From contig JAKSDL010000075.1 in NCBI GenBank assembly GCA_022360105.1, positions 6,259 to 70,258 on the forward strand: a stretch of 64,000 bases of DNA, written 5' to 3'. The notes under the pieces were generated by a model. It ran no database searches. It saw only the letters and a list, made by a program, of their open reading frames with translations, and was not told the origin of the DNA. Position numbers and translations under genes: made by a program. Shown here in pieces: positions 42,793 to 52,900 of this stretch; the first letter of the stretch is position 1; every line of letters begins with the position of its first letter. Source of the DNA: Pseudomonadota bacterium. Lineage in GTDB: Bacteria; SAR324; XYD2-FULL-50-16; JAHJRI01.

Positions 42793-44265
42793 ATGTTTAT
42801 TTATATGGTTTCCTCTGAAGCTGTTCCTTATATTCAAACCGGAGGACTTGGAGATGTGGTCGGAACTCTTGCTAAACAGCTTACCCTAAAAGGTCATAAG
42901 GTTACGCTTGTACTTCCGTTTTACAAATCGATCAAAGCAAGAGAAAGGGAATTCGCTTTGAAGCCCCTTTCCAAGCCACTTACAGTAAAAATGGGAAATA
43001 GAAGCCTCGAAAGCAAGATCTGGAGGACGTCACCGGAAACCAACCTGAATATATATTTCATAGAATACAACGACTTTTTTGATCGCAATGATCTGTATGG
43101 GGAGGCGGGAGAAGAATACAAAGACAATGGAAGACGCTTTGCTTTTTTTTCAAAAGCAGCCCTGGACCTGTCCATTCATCTTAAGGTCAAGCCGGATGTT
43201 ATCCATATAAACGATTGGCAAACTTCCTTGATTGCATATTATTTGAAGACATGGTTCTGGAAAGAGCCATTGTTCAAGAATACGGCATCTGTATTAACCA
43301 TTCACAATCTTGGTTACCAGGGGCATTTTCCGATGTCCAATTCAGAGTTTGTCGGATTGAATTGGATGCAAATGCGTTCCGATGAATTTGAAGATAATAA
43401 TGGTATCAACCCGTTAAAAGGCGGTTTGTTTTACGCTGACATGATTACTACCGTCAGTCCCACCTACGCAAAGGAAATCCTTTCAGAACCTGGTGGATGC
43501 GGCTTAAGCGATTATTTGACCAGACGTCAAAATGACATTGTTGGTATTTTAAACGGCATTGATGACCAGGAATGGCATTGTGAGACAGACAGATTCATAC
43601 CTCAAACCTTTTCCGCTAATGATTTAAGCGGAAAAAAACTGTGTAAGGCAGCGTTGCAAAAGCGTTTCGGGCTCAATCCTGATCCTGCAGTTCCTGTTTT
43701 TGGAATGGTAGGTAGACTCGCTTATCAAAAAGGTATGCAATTGTTAATGGGATGCCTGGAAGATGTGATGTCCTGGGAACTCCAACTGGTTGTGTTGGGA
43801 AGCGGAAATCCCTTTTACGCCGGTTATTTTGAAAATCTGCAAAGGTATTTTCCGGAAAAGGTTGGCATATACATCGGTTTTCAAAACGAACTGGCTCATT
43901 TAATTGAAGCAGGCAGTGATTTTTTTATTATGCCTTCCTTGTATGAACCATGTGGATTGAACCAGATATACAGTATGCTTTATGGTAGCCTGCCTATTGT
44001 CAGGGCGACCGGAGGACTGGCCGATACTGTCCGGAATTTTGATGAGGAAACACAATCAGGTACAGGCTTTGTGTTCGATGATATCACCAGTGAAGCATTA
44101 AAAAACACCATCGGATGGGCACTTTCCACCTGGTACGACAAACCGGAAAGCTACAAAACCGTTCAGCTATCGGCCATGAAACAGGATTTTGGTTGGCAAA
44201 CAGCTGTTGAGAAATATGAAACAGTTTATGATCAAGCGATGGGTAGAAGAAAAAGCTGGAGCTAA
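42793..44265 (+). CDS. glgA: Glycogen synthase (GT5)
   Basis: 490 residues. It extends alpha-1,4-glucan from ADP-glucose. The start MVSSEAVPYIQTGGLGDVVG is the GlgA signature, but the ADP-glucose-binding Lys of the K-x-G-G-L motif (Lys15 in E. coli) is Gln15 (codon CAA). The catalytic EPCGL and the RATGGLADTV loops are normal, as is GMVGRLAYQKG. It follows the 191-residue unknown and overlaps the convergent rodA by four bases. No other glycogen genes are present. Confidence 0.92.
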   Translation: MFIYMVSSEAVPYIQTGGLGDVVGTLAKQLTLKGHKVTLVLPFYKSIKAREREFALKPLSKPLTVKMGNRSLESKIWRTSPETNLNIYFIEYNDFFDRNDLYGEAGEEYKDNGRRFAFFSKAALDLSIHLKVKPDVIHINDWQTSLIAYYLKTWFWKEPLFKNTASVLTIHNLGYQGHFPMSNSEFVGLNWMQMRSDEFEDNNGINPLKGGLFYADMITTVSPTYAKEILSEPGGCGLSDYLTRRQNDIVGILNGIDDQEWHCETDRFIPQTFSANDLSGKKLCKAALQKRFGLNPDPAVPVFGMVGRLAYQKGMQLLMGCLEDVMSWELQLVVLGSGNPFYAGYFENLQRYFPEKVGIYIGFQNELAHLIEAGSDFFIMPSLYEPCGLNQIYSMLYGSLPIVRATGGLADTVRNFDEETQSGTGFVFDDITSEALKNTIGWALSTWYDKPESYKTVQLSAMKQDFGWQTAVEKYETVYDQAMGRRKSWS

Positions 44266-45365
44266 ATATCGTAACGCCTCATTCTGACATTTAGAACAAG
44301 ACCTATCCCAATCATGTGCGATAACATCGCCGATCCCCCATAACTCATAAAAGGTAATGGCATTCCCACAATCGGTAAAAGACCGATTACCATTCCAATG
44401 TTAATAACTACTTGTGAAGTGAGAATGGCAGCCACACCCACTGTAAGGATTGATCCGGACCGGTCTTTGGTTTTCCCAACATAGCGCAGGCACCAGAGAA
44501 TTAGGAATACATAAAGCATGACCAGGAAAATACCTCCTACAAATCCCCATTCTTCAGTAAATACGGAAAAAATAAAATCTGTGTGTCGGGCTGGCAGGAA
44601 ATTTAGTTGAGCCTGTGTTCCTTGCAGATAACCTTTCCCCCAAAGTTGCCCGCTTCCGACAGCAATTTTGGATTGAATGATCTGGTAGCCGGTTCCCAAA
44701 GGATCCATTTCCGGGTTGACCAATGTGATAATCCGGTCACGCTGGTATTGTTTAAGCAAAAACACCCAGACGAAAGGGATAGAACCGACAGCAAGAACGG
44801 TTGATCCCAATATCAATTTTGTGCGAATTCCCACCAAAAAGATAACCGGTAAAAAAATAAACAACAAAATACCGGCGGTACCCAAGTCAGGCTGCTTAAT
44901 AATCAAAAAAAACGGAACCAAGGTCACAACCAATGGCCAGAGAACTTCTTTCAATCCAAGGTCTCCAATCCTTCGAGATTCGCTGAAGTAATGAGACAGA
45001 TAGAGAATCAGGCTGAATTTGACAAACTCAGAAGGTTGAAAAAAAATCGGACCGATTTGTAACCAGCGTTGCACACGAGAACCGGCTCCACCGGTACCGT
45101 AGACCAGAACAAGAATTAATAGGACGATCATGAACAAGTGAACCAAGGGGGCGAATCGCTGCATGAACCGATAGTCGATCATGGTAACAACCGCCATGAC
45201 GCCCAGACCTAAAAAAAACCACAACACCTGTCTACCGAAATATGGTGTTTCTGTTCCGTAACTGTAGGATGCGGAATAAATCGCCACAAACCCAATCACG
45301 GAAATAACAACGGTTGTTAGCAACAGTATCCAATCAAAATCTTCCAATAATCTGCGATCAAACAT
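44262..45365 (-). CDS. rodA: Rod-shape SEDS glycan polymerase RodA
   Basis: 367 residues with about ten hydrophobic segments. The SEDS family signatures PSEFVKFSLILYLSHYF and GTGYQIIQSKIAVGSG are clear. It polymerises peptidoglycan in the elongasome with a class B PBP. The upstream partner (6 bp away) is a heptose adenylyltransferase, so LPS and wall genes are in one transcript. The usual mrd neighbours (pbpA, mreC) are absent from the window. Confidence 0.93.
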   Translation of the reverse strand: MFDRRLLEDFDWILLLTTVVISVIGFVAIYSASYSYGTETPYFGRQVLWFFLGLGVMAVVTMIDYRFMQRFAPLVHLFMIVLLILVLVYGTGGAGSRVQRWLQIGPIFFQPSEFVKFSLILYLSHYFSESRRIGDLGLKEVLWPLVVTLVPFFLIIKQPDLGTAGILLFIFLPVIFLVGIRTKLILGSTVLAVGSIPFVWVFLLKQYQRDRIITLVNPEMDPLGTGYQIIQSKIAVGSGQLWGKGYLQGTQAQLNFLPARHTDFIFSVFTEEWGFVGGIFLVMLYVFLILWCLRYVGKTKDRSGSILTVGVAAILTSQVVINIGMVIGLLPIVGMPLPFMSYGGSAMLSHMIGIGLVLNVRMRRYDI

Positions 45366-45370
45366 GGTAA

Positions 45371-45871
45371 TTATGAGTTTTTGTGAAGATTGAGGATTTT
45401 ATCAATGATCCCGGTCGTAGCGCGACCGGGGATTTCGGGGATTGTAAAAACCTTCCCGCCTTCCTGTTCAACAATGTCCTTGCCAATAATCTTATCCAGA
45501 GGCCAGTCACCGCCTTTGATAAGAATATTCGGTTTCAACTGGTTAATGACATTATAAGGATCAAGCTCTTCAAATGATACTACAAAATCCACAAAATAAA
45601 GACTTGCGAGGACTTCCATTCTTTCATCCAAAGGGATCAAAGGCCTCATTTTTCCTTTCAATTGTGTTACCGAGTTATCGCTGTTTACGGCAACAATCAG
45701 TTTGTCTCCGGCATCACCGGCTGCCTTTAAATATCGGGTATGACCGACGTGAATTAAGTCAAAACATCCGTTGGTAAAGACAATTTTTTGATTTTGGGAT
45801 TTTAATCCCTTGATAACCGGTACCAGGTCATTTACCTTATACATCTTTTCTTTGGGATTCAGCAGCATCAT
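45371..45871 (-). CDS. rfaE2: D-beta-D-heptose 1-phosphate adenylyltransferase
   Basis: 166 residues, a stand-alone nucleotidyltransferase. The signature GCFDLIHVGHTRYLKAA, the SDNSVTQLKG segment and ILIKGGDW identify the HldE C-terminal domain. It makes ADP-D-glycero-D-manno-heptose for LPS inner core. The absence of the kinase domain means HldE1 is elsewhere. Its presence supports an LPS outer membrane. It is 6 bp upstream of rodA. Confidence 0.92.
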   Translation of the reverse strand: MMLLNPKEKMYKVNDLVPVIKGLKSQNQKIVFTNGCFDLIHVGHTRYLKAAGDAGDKLIVAVNSDNSVTQLKGKMRPLIPLDERMEVLASLYFVDFVVSFEELDPYNVINQLKPNILIKGGDWPLDKIIGKDIVEQEGGKVFTIPEIPGRATTGIIDKILNLHKNS

Positions 45872-46046
45872 AACCTAAAGCCATATTTCATTTTTGTATT
45901 ATTCGATCTTTTCAAATCCTATCTCTAACTAACGAGAAATTCCAGCCGTATATGGATAAATTAAGGCTCTAAACAAGATTGACCCGAAAGACAAAAAAAA
46001 GAATGAAAATAACGAACATTTCCACTATAATCATAAAAGCTTCTAC

Positions 46047-47363
46047 GTGATCAAACTTGATTCGGTCCAGTTGGATGAATTTCTTCAAAGAAACAGGTAT
46101 ATGTCGGATATGTTAAAAACTTATGACCCCGGTGAAAAAGGCAGAGAACTGATTGCGCTGCTTTTTCCCTTGTCCCACGATGAAAGAGAGAAAAAGCTGA
46201 TCGAATATCAACAACAGTATGCTCAAGAAACCCCGGCAATACTGGACGGTTTTCATTTTTTGGTTCAGGAAGTGATGGAAGCGCGTCAAGCTGGAATGAG
46301 CAATGATGTGGTGAACCTACCCGATAAATTGCTCGGTGTAATTGTCGGGCAAATGATCAAGGACAAAAATTTCTTCTCATATAACTCGATAGAAGAGTTT
46401 TTTCACACCTTGAATAAAACGTCTCCATCAATTTTTAAAGACAATGAACAAATTGAACGGGCCCTGTTGAGAGAGACAAGGCCGGCTTCGGAGAAAGAAT
46501 CCTCTTCAAATTTACCTGAAGAATTTACAGAAGACATTGAAGAGAGATTCAAAGCCACCTGCATATCTGCACAGAAAGCTTACGGAGAACTTTCCCGAAT
46601 TCAAAGATCTCTGATGAATTCTCAAAATATTATAGATAATTACAAGAGCAAAAAGTCAAATGTATCATTGATTGAGGTGAAGTTAGCCAAAGAGACTTTT
46701 TTAGATACCAAGCAAGTCTTTACAACAAACGGAAAGGTGATTGCGGATGGCATGGCTTTCATTTATGAGGTTTACCAGTTTTACCCGGATCAGCTGATGG
46801 TAAAAAAAGCCTATCTTAAATACCTGGCTAAATTACTTGGATCAAGAGAAGCCAGATATCCGCCTGAAAACTATGTCTTAAATCTAGCCAAAGGAGACTT
46901 TGACTTTTCTCTTCCTGATTTTGAACCTACTGATCGTCAACTACAACATGGAAAGACCAAATACAGCATCAAAAAGGAATACGCTCAGGTTTTGTTAAAA
47001 GACATCAGGCGGCTGGAATCCAGGTATCGTAAAAGAAAACTAACCGCACTTCTCAAAACGGAAAATGCAAAGGCAAAGATTATTGGTGAACTGCAAGAGA
47101 TATTAAAACTGGACTCAGGTGACATTAAAACGCACATTTTTATTGCAAAATTGATGTCCGACTATTCCAATTCCTTTACCAGCCATGTAAAAAAGGGTGT
47201 ATTCAAAGAGCAGGCATTGAAGCATTGTCAAGCGGCTTTTTCAAAAATCGATGATTACCTGGACTTGCAGGGCATCAAGGAAGTAAAAGAAAGAGATATT
47301 GCCAGGGCAAGTTTTGTAAAGACAATTTCAGCGATTCGAATACCATTGCTGAAGAAAGGATAA
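46047..47363 (+). CDS. Helical protein of unknown function
   Basis: 438 residues starting at a GTG, not recognised. Predominantly helical and charged, no signal peptide. The N-terminal half has LLFPLSHDEREKKLIEY and an acidic mid-linker (about 145-170). The C-terminal half (YRKRKLTALLKTENAKAK, LKLDSGDIKTHIFIAKLM) resembles TPR-like solenoid. Adjacent yjbQ starts 24 bp on. It has no visible relation in sequence to the other large unknown genes in the window. Confidence 0.55.
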   Translation: MIKLDSVQLDEFLQRNRYMSDMLKTYDPGEKGRELIALLFPLSHDEREKKLIEYQQQYAQETPAILDGFHFLVQEVMEARQAGMSNDVVNLPDKLLGVIVGQMIKDKNFFSYNSIEEFFHTLNKTSPSIFKDNEQIERALLRETRPASEKESSSNLPEEFTEDIEERFKATCISAQKAYGELSRIQRSLMNSQNIIDNYKSKKSNVSLIEVKLAKETFLDTKQVFTTNGKVIADGMAFIYEVYQFYPDQLMVKKAYLKYLAKLLGSREARYPPENYVLNLAKGDFDFSLPDFEPTDRQLQHGKTKYSIKKEYAQVLLKDIRRLESRYRKRKLTALLKTENAKAKIIGELQEILKLDSGDIKTHIFIAKLMSDYSNSFTSHVKKGVFKEQALKHCQAAFSKIDDYLDLQGIKEVKERDIARASFVKTISAIRIPLLKKG

Positions 47364-47387
47364 ACTCAAAACCTTAGATTAACAAAT

Positions 47388-47807
47388 ATGAAGAGTTACA
47401 GGAAAGAGTTATGGTTCAACATTCCGGAACGGATGGATTTTGTAAATATTACCCATGAAGTGGAAGCCTGTGTCGCCGAAAGTGGTGTTAGGGAAGGCAT
47501 GGTATTGGTCAATGCCATGCATATCACTGCATCGGTATTTATCAACGATCATGAGTCCGGACTGCACAAAGATTATAAAAAATGGTTGGAACACCTGGCA
47601 CCACACGCACCTATTGATCAATACCGTCATAATGATACGGGCGAAGATAATGCAGATGCCCACCTCAAAAGGCAAGTAATGGGACGTGAGGTTATAGTCG
47701 CAATAACTGAAGGGAGGCTGGATTTCGGAACCTGGGAACAGATATTCTATGGAGAGTTTGACGGCCGCAGAAACAAAAGAGTGCTGGTTAAAATCATTGG
47801 CGATTAA
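47388..47807 (+). CDS. yjbQ: YjbQ/UPF0047 family protein
   Basis: 139 residues. Signature [21 protein letters not shown] and the ending [19 protein letters not shown]. YjbQ has weak thiamine-phosphate-synthase-like activity in vitro; its biological role is unclear. It follows the unknown gene and is convergent with miaB across eight bases. Confidence 0.9.
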   Translation: MKSYRKELWFNIPERMDFVNITHEVEACVAESGVREGMVLVNAMHITASVFINDHESGLHKDYKKWLEHLAPHAPIDQYRHNDTGEDNADAHLKRQVMGREVIVAITEGRLDFGTWEQIFYGEFDGRRNKRVLVKIIGD

Positions 47808-47815
47808 AATACGAC

Positions 47816-49138
47816 TCAATTAAGGGACTTTCCAATCAGCGAGTGCTTTCTTCTGCCGGTTATCTCGACAGTCACCAAATCACCAATTTCCAGGGAGTGG
47901 TCCTGAATGGAAATCGGAAAATTGTTATCACTCCTGCCATTCATAACGCCCCTTTCTTTCGGGTGTGCATTATCAATCAAGACTTGCTGCCTTGATCCCA
48001 TCAATTGATCCAGTATTTCAGATTGTATTTTTTCCTGAACGGACAAAAGCTGTTGCAACCTATGTTCTTTCTCCTGTCGAGGGACTGTATCTTCCATTTT
48101 TTCAGCCTTTGTTCCGGGACGGGATGAGTATTTGAATGCATAAATCTGGCTGAAGCGAACGTTTTCAACTATTTCCAGGGTTTCCTTAAATTCCTCATCC
48201 GTTTCCCCGGGAAAGCCGACAATTACGTCAGTTGTAATTGAGATCCCCGGAATTTTCTGTTTCAAATAGGACACTTTGTCAAGGAATTCCTTTGCCGTAT
48301 GACCACGCCTCATCAAGTCCAATATTCGGTCTGCCCCGGCTTGAAAAGGTAGATGGATATGGTTGCAGATAGTAGCACGGCTTGCCATAAGATCGCTGAG
48401 ACGATTATCCCAGTCATTCGGATGAGGTGAGGTAAATCTCAGCCTTTTGAGATCGGGCAGTGATGCAAGGGATTCCAAAAGATCATAAAACACAGAATCG
48501 CCAGCCCGGTAAGAATTCACATTCTGTCCCAGTATTTGGATTTCCTTTGCACCTTTGTTAATCAAATCCCGTGCTTCTTCCAGAATGTTTTCCTTCTCCC
48601 TGCTAACCAGTTTTCCGCGGGTTGAAGGCACAATACAGAACGAACAATAGTTATCACAACCTTTGGTTATGGCAAGGTAGGCTTTGCATCCGTCCACTGT
48701 TCCCGATTCCAGTTCCTGATCCGGGATAAAATTTTGAATGTTCTTTTCTCGAGGAAGCCATCCGGTATAAAGAGCACGTTTTCCCTGCTTCACTTCAGTG
48801 ATCATGGCAGGAAGATTAAATACGTTATCAGTGCCAAATACCATATCCACTTCTTTTACCCGTTTAAGAATGGATTCGCCTTCCTGTTGGGCAACACATC
48901 CTGCGACCCCGATGATAAGGTCAGGTTTGTTGCGTTTTATTCTGCTTAATCGGCCTAACAAGCTGTACACTTTGTTCTCAGGGTTTTCTCGAACCGAACA
49001 GGTATTTATCAGCACCAGTCCTGCATCCTTGATATCATCTGTCAGCTGGTATCCTTCCCTTTTTAATATTGATGCCATCCTTTGGCTGTCATGCTCGTTC
49101 ATTTGACAACCAAAGGTGTGGATATGTGCCATTTTCAT
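47816..49138 (-). CDS. miaB: tRNA-2-methylthio-N6-dimethylallyladenosine synthase MiaB
   Basis: 440 residues, a radical SAM methylthiotransferase. Auxiliary cluster cysteines Cys11, Cys47 and Cys81, and radical SAM cysteines Cys161, Cys165, Cys168 (CDNYCSFC). The C-terminal TRAM domain (about 375-435) ends with VTVEITGRRKHSLIGK. It methylthiolates i6A37 in tRNAs. Third gene of a queG-ruvB-miaB operon, 8 bp after ruvB. Confidence 0.96.
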   Translation of the reverse strand: MKMAHIHTFGCQMNEHDSQRMASILKREGYQLTDDIKDAGLVLINTCSVRENPENKVYSLLGRLSRIKRNKPDLIIGVAGCVAQQEGESILKRVKEVDMVFGTDNVFNLPAMITEVKQGKRALYTGWLPREKNIQNFIPDQELESGTVDGCKAYLAITKGCDNYCSFCIVPSTRGKLVSREKENILEEARDLINKGAKEIQILGQNVNSYRAGDSVFYDLLESLASLPDLKRLRFTSPHPNDWDNRLSDLMASRATICNHIHLPFQAGADRILDLMRRGHTAKEFLDKVSYLKQKIPGISITTDVIVGFPGETDEEFKETLEIVENVRFSQIYAFKYSSRPGTKAEKMEDTVPRQEKEHRLQQLLSVQEKIQSEILDQLMGSRQQVLIDNAHPKERGVMNGRSDNNFPISIQDHSLEIGDLVTVEITGRRKHSLIGKSLN

Positions 49139-49146
49139 TTGTTTTA

Positions 49147-50172
49147 CTATCTGTCGTGTTGCTCGGGAGTTGGCGGATTTAGACCAAGAACTTCATATGC
49201 TCTCTCTGTCACGACCCTGCCCCTGGGCGTTCTTCTTATTAACCCACTTTTTAACAAAAATGGTTCAACCATTTCTTCAATAGTATCGGACTCTTCCGAT
49301 ACACTGGCTGCAATGGTGGTGATTCCGACAGGTCCACCTCCGTGAATATCTATAATTTGCTTTAAAATGGTGCGATCAAGTCGATCGAGTCCAATTTCAT
49401 CGATTCCAAGCCTGGTAAGGGTTTCATCCACAATTTCCAGCGTGATCACCCCATCTGTTTTCAAATCGGCAAAATCTCTGGCTCTTTTCAGCAATCTGTT
49501 TGCTATTCTTGGTGTTCCACGGGACCTTTTGCCGAGTGCCAGGGCAGCATCATCAAAAATCTGGACATCAAGGATGCCTGCGGAGCGCACGATAATCTGC
49601 TTTAACTCTTCCGGTTGATAGTATTCAAAATGCAAGGGAATACCAAATCGTTCTCGAAGCGGTGTGGAAAGCAGCCCGGTTCTTGTTGTTGCACCGATCA
49701 GCGTGAAGCGCGGAAGATCCAGTTTAATCGTTCTGGCACTAGGTCCTTGGCCAATCATAATATCCAGCGTGTAGTCTTCCATCGCTGAGTACAGTACTTC
49801 CTCGATAACACGATTCATGCGATGAACTTCATCAATGAACAGCACTTGTTTTGGTTCCAATGAAGTGAGAATTGCAGCCAAATCACCTTGCTTTTCTATA
49901 ACCGGACCGGAGGTTGAGCGAACGGAACATTCCATTTCGTGTGCAATAATATTGGCCATGGTTGTTTTTCCAAGGCCTGGTGGACCGTATAGTAGCACGT
50001 GATCCAAGGATTCTTTTCGCTTAAGCGCTGATGAGATAAAAACCTGCAGGTTGTCTTTCATATCCTGCTGGCCAATGTACTCATTGAATCGGGTGGGTCT
50101 TAGGGAGTATTCCTGGTGATCTTCTTCCTGTTGAAAATCTCCTGAAACAAGGTCGTGATTCGGATCAGTCAT
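49147..50172 (-). CDS. ruvB: Holliday junction branch migration helicase RuvB
   Basis: 341 residues. Opening [19 protein letters not shown], Walker [10 protein letters not shown] (63-71), the [11 protein letters not shown]alker B, and [13 protein letters not shown]. The C-terminal winged helix ends [17 protein letters not shown]. It drives branch migration with RuvA. ruvA and ruvC are not adjacent. It lies between queG (85 bp) and miaB (8 bp). Confidence 0.97.
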   Translation of the reverse strand: MTDPNHDLVSGDFQQEEDHQEYSLRPTRFNEYIGQQDMKDNLQVFISSALKRKESLDHVLLYGPPGLGKTTMANIIAHEMECSVRSTSGPVIEKQGDLAAILTSLEPKQVLFIDEVHRMNRVIEEVLYSAMEDYTLDIMIGQGPSARTIKLDLPRFTLIGATTRTGLLSTPLRERFGIPLHFEYYQPEELKQIIVRSAGILDVQIFDDAALALGKRSRGTPRIANRLLKRARDFADLKTDGVITLEIVDETLTRLGIDEIGLDRLDRTILKQIIDIHGGGPVGITTIAASVSEESDTIEEMVEPFLLKSGLIRRTPRGRVVTERAYEVLGLNPPTPEQHDR

Positions 50173-50257
50173 ACATGTATCTGTGTTGAATGGTTATATT
50201 CTCAGTATGATCAACGTGAAAAAAAGCGTCAATCACAGCTTGTTGGCTAATTGTGAT

Positions 50258-51178
50258 TTACTTGTTTGAAATCGCCTGTAGATTTCTGATAAAACCCCGG
50301 TATTTTGCTCTTTTGACCGGGCTTTTAATTTTCAGCCGATCAAACATCTCCTGTGTAAGGCCACTCCATTCCTTGGGATTCACCGTCAACCACTTTTCAT
50401 CAAACTGAAACTCTGTAGAATTGCTAAGCGGACCTTTTTTATTCCAGGGACAAACCTGCTGGCAGATATCACAACCAAACAGCTGATAATCCAACCATGA
50501 CTTCTCTTCTTTTGAGAATTCTCCTCGTTTTTCTATAGTTAAATAGCTGATACAGCGATTAGAATCGATAACACCATCTTCCACAATCGCATTTGTAGGA
50601 CAAGAATCGATGCATTTCGTGCAAGTACCGCAATAATCCTTAGCTGGCGCATCGGAAGCAATATCAAGATTTGATACTACTTCTGCCAAAAACAGATATG
50701 AACCTAATCGGCGATTGATCAACATACTGTTTTTTCCTATCCAACCGACTCCGGATTTTTGAGCTATAATTTTTTCCGGTAAAGGGGCTGTATCAATGCA
50801 AACCCGACCTTTGAACTGGGGAAAATCGTTTTTTAAGCTATCAAGCACATGGTTCAGCTTTTTTCTGAGCACGACATGGTAGTCTTCTCCCCAAGCATAA
50901 TTACTAATTGGATTGTTGGTTTCCCAGCTTATTGGCGGGTTGGTTTTGTAATTGATAGCAACAGATACAATTGATTTTGTATAATTTTCAATTGTGCTGG
51001 GATTAGACCTGATATTTCCGTATTGCTCCATCCAGTCCATATCTGCATGATAACCATTCTTTATCCATTTAGAGATCCAGTCTCCCAGTTCGCAGTCTTT
51101 AAAGTGCAAAAAACCAACCAGGGAAAATCCCGCCTGCAGCAATAGTTGTTTTATACGTTCTTTTGTAGGAGTAGACAT
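50258..51178 (-). CDS. queG: Epoxyqueuosine reductase QueG
   Basis: 306 residues. It reduces epoxyqueuosine to queuosine in tRNA, using cobalamin and two [4Fe-4S] clusters. Cluster motifs CGTCTKCIDSCPTNA and CDICQQVCPWN are intact, and the cobalamin-domain Asp lies in CIDTAPLPEK. Short form without the HEAT-like C-terminal domain of longer homologues. The divergent gene across 129 bp is the RNase H-like exonuclease. Confidence 0.94.
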   Translation of the reverse strand: MSTPTKERIKQLLLQAGFSLVGFLHFKDCELGDWISKWIKNGYHADMDWMEQYGNIRSNPSTIENYTKSIVSVAINYKTNPPISWETNNPISNYAWGEDYHVVLRKKLNHVLDSLKNDFPQFKGRVCIDTAPLPEKIIAQKSGVGWIGKNSMLINRRLGSYLFLAEVVSNLDIASDAPAKDYCGTCTKCIDSCPTNAIVEDGVIDSNRCISYLTIEKRGEFSKEEKSWLDYQLFGCDICQQVCPWNKKGPLSNSTEFQFDEKWLTVNPKEWSGLTQEMFDRLKIKSPVKRAKYRGFIRNLQAISNK

Positions 51179-51307
51179 GTTTGAGAGCTGTTTAATTTTC
51201 GTTATAATATCAAATGGTGTTAACAGAATTGGATAAGGAACGCTAGAATCAATTTACGCCTGTTTTTTGAGATATTTCTAAACCATTTATTTTTAAGTGA
51301 AAAAGCT

Positions 51308-51943
51308 ATGAAAGACTATTTGGTGTTCGATTTGGAAACTCAGCGCTCTGCCCAGGAAGTTGGCGGATGGAACAATATTTCTGAAATGAAAATGTCGGTT
51401 GGTGTGTTATGGGACTCTTCAAAAAACGATTTTGCAATCTACCTCGAAGATGAGGTGATGAATCTTATCAAACACCTTAAATCGGGACCAACTGTTGTCG
51501 GATATAATCATTTGGGATTCGACTATACAGTACTTACAGGCTATTTCTCCGGTGAAGCCGAAAGAAGAAAGCAAATGGAAGAATTTAAGCAATTGGACAA
51601 CCTGGATCTTCTCGTGGACTTGAAAAACAGAATCGGCAGAAGAATTAAACTTGATGATGTAGCCCGCCCTACTTTGCAAGTCGGCAAATCTGCCGATGGT
51701 CTGCTGGCTTTGAAATGGTACAAGGATTATCTCAACGGCGACAAAGAGAAATTACAAAAAATTATAGACTATTGCTGCCAGGATGTAGCAGTCACCAGGG
51801 ATGTTTTTCTTCATGGTATCAAAAACCGCAGCATTTTGTATGAAGACAAATACGAAGGCATAAAAAAAGTTGAAGTTGACTGGGGGCAGTTGGAACAAAA
51901 ACCGGATGATTCGGAGCCGGATTCCTTCCAGCTTTCTTTTTGA
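51308..51943 (+). CDS. RNase H-like 3'-5' exonuclease domain protein (DEDD-type)
   Basis: 211 residues. LVFDLETQ supplies the D-x-E pair (Asp8/Glu10), VVGYNHLGFDYTVL the second Asp motif, and YCCQDVAVTRDV the third motif with the final Asp. This is the YprB/RNase_H_2 class, often fused to helicases but here alone. The substrate is not known. It is convergent with maf across 5 bp and has an acidic C-terminal tail (DDSEPDSFQ). Confidence 0.8.
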   Translation: MKDYLVFDLETQRSAQEVGGWNNISEMKMSVGVLWDSSKNDFAIYLEDEVMNLIKHLKSGPTVVGYNHLGFDYTVLTGYFSGEAERRKQMEEFKQLDNLDLLVDLKNRIGRRIKLDDVARPTLQVGKSADGLLALKWYKDYLNGDKEKLQKIIDYCCQDVAVTRDVFLHGIKNRSILYEDKYEGIKKVEVDWGQLEQKPDDSEPDSFQLSF

Positions 51944-51948
51944 AAAAT

Positions 51949-52545
51949 CTACAAAAGATTTGAAAAACCAAACTGCCGTAAAATATCCAGTAGCTTGTTG
52001 GATGGCAGGCCAACAATCGTCGTAGGGTCGTCAACCTTGATATTGGCGAAAAGGGAAGCGCCCAGCGATTCGATTTTATATGATCCTGCACAATTCCAGG
52101 GTTTATCGACACTCACGTAATTTTCTATTTCTTTCTGCTCCAGATTTCTCATAGTCAATTCGGCTTCTGCAATTGATGACTTGATATCTCGGTTAAACAT
52201 TACGGCAACTGCACATATTAGAGTATGGGATTTGCCGTTCATCATCTGCAATTGCTTGACAGCTTTCCCAGGTGTGCCCGGTTTGTATAAAACTGTCTTC
52301 TCAATCGAGACTAACTGGTCAGCAGCAATTATAAGTGAGCTTGCACATTCATGCCTCAACGACTTTGCTTTTTCAATAGCAATATTCTCGATAAATTTAT
52401 CCAGGGAACCTTTTGAAAATCTCGGTTCATCGTATCGATGTTCTATTTGGCGATGTTTTATCCCTAATTGTCTAAGAATATCACTCCGCCAGCTTGCCCG
52501 GGATGCAAGCACAACATCAATTTCACGAATTGGTCTCAAAGCCAT
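51949..52545 (-). CDS. maf: Maf/YceF-like nucleotide pyrophosphatase
   Basis: 198 residues. LASRASWRSDIL is the Maf start signature, IIAADQLVS the catalytic-loop motif and GIPS-like VGLPSNKLLD the end. It hydrolyses non-canonical nucleoside triphosphates; the YceF sub-branch acts on m7GTP. It is the last gene of the ilvD-ptsI-hyp-maf string, 8 bp from the small exported protein gene. Confidence 0.88.
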   Translation of the reverse strand: MALRPIREIDVVLASRASWRSDILRQLGIKHRQIEHRYDEPRFSKGSLDKFIENIAIEKAKSLRHECASSLIIAADQLVSIEKTVLYKPGTPGKAVKQLQMMNGKSHTLICAVAVMFNRDIKSSIAEAELTMRNLEQKEIENYVSVDKPWNCAGSYKIESLGASLFANIKVDDPTTIVGLPSNKLLDILRQFGFSNLL

Positions 52546-52553
52546 GGGTTTGA

Positions 52554-52868
52554 TTAACAGTTTGAACCGCTTCTGGAGGGTTTGGGATCCGTCAGTTTCC
52601 TCATTGATCCGTCAGATTCCTTGCAGGCAAATTCTGCAGCCTCTATAAAAGAACCTGCCTTGATTTCTCCACTAAAATAGATGGAATAGATCCGATAAGT
52701 ATTCCTGGCCTTGCGAATGACTTTGAATTTTCCGCAGGAAAAACCACATTTAAAGTATCTGGCGCCTTTATCATCAACCCCCATAAAAGTTACGGAGTAG
52801 GCAGGTAAAGACAGTGTCATCGTTAACATCAGCATGATAAGTGTGCAGAGTACTTTGGCTGGGTTCAT
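52554..52868 (-). CDS. Small exported protein with conserved Cys pairs
   Basis: 104 residues, not recognised. Signal peptide (MNPAKVLCTLIMLMLTMTLS, cleavage near PAYS-VT). The mature part has a CGFSC motif, a further Cys in EFACKESDG and one at the C terminus. It could be a disulfide-stabilised periplasmic protein. It sits between ptsI (32 bp) and maf (8 bp) in one operon. Confidence 0.55.
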   Translation of the reverse strand: MNPAKVLCTLIMLMLTMTLSLPAYSVTFMGVDDKGARYFKCGFSCGKFKVIRKARNTYRIYSIYFSGEIKAGSFIEAAEFACKESDGSMRKLTDPKPSRSGSNC

Positions 52869-52900
52869 GGCATTCCAATTATGTTTTTTGATTAGTCAAC

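Noticed and set aside
51945..51961. AAATCT/AGATTT hairpin at the exonuclease/maf junction as terminator
   Set aside because: The stem is six A/T-rich pairs and too weak for an intrinsic terminator.
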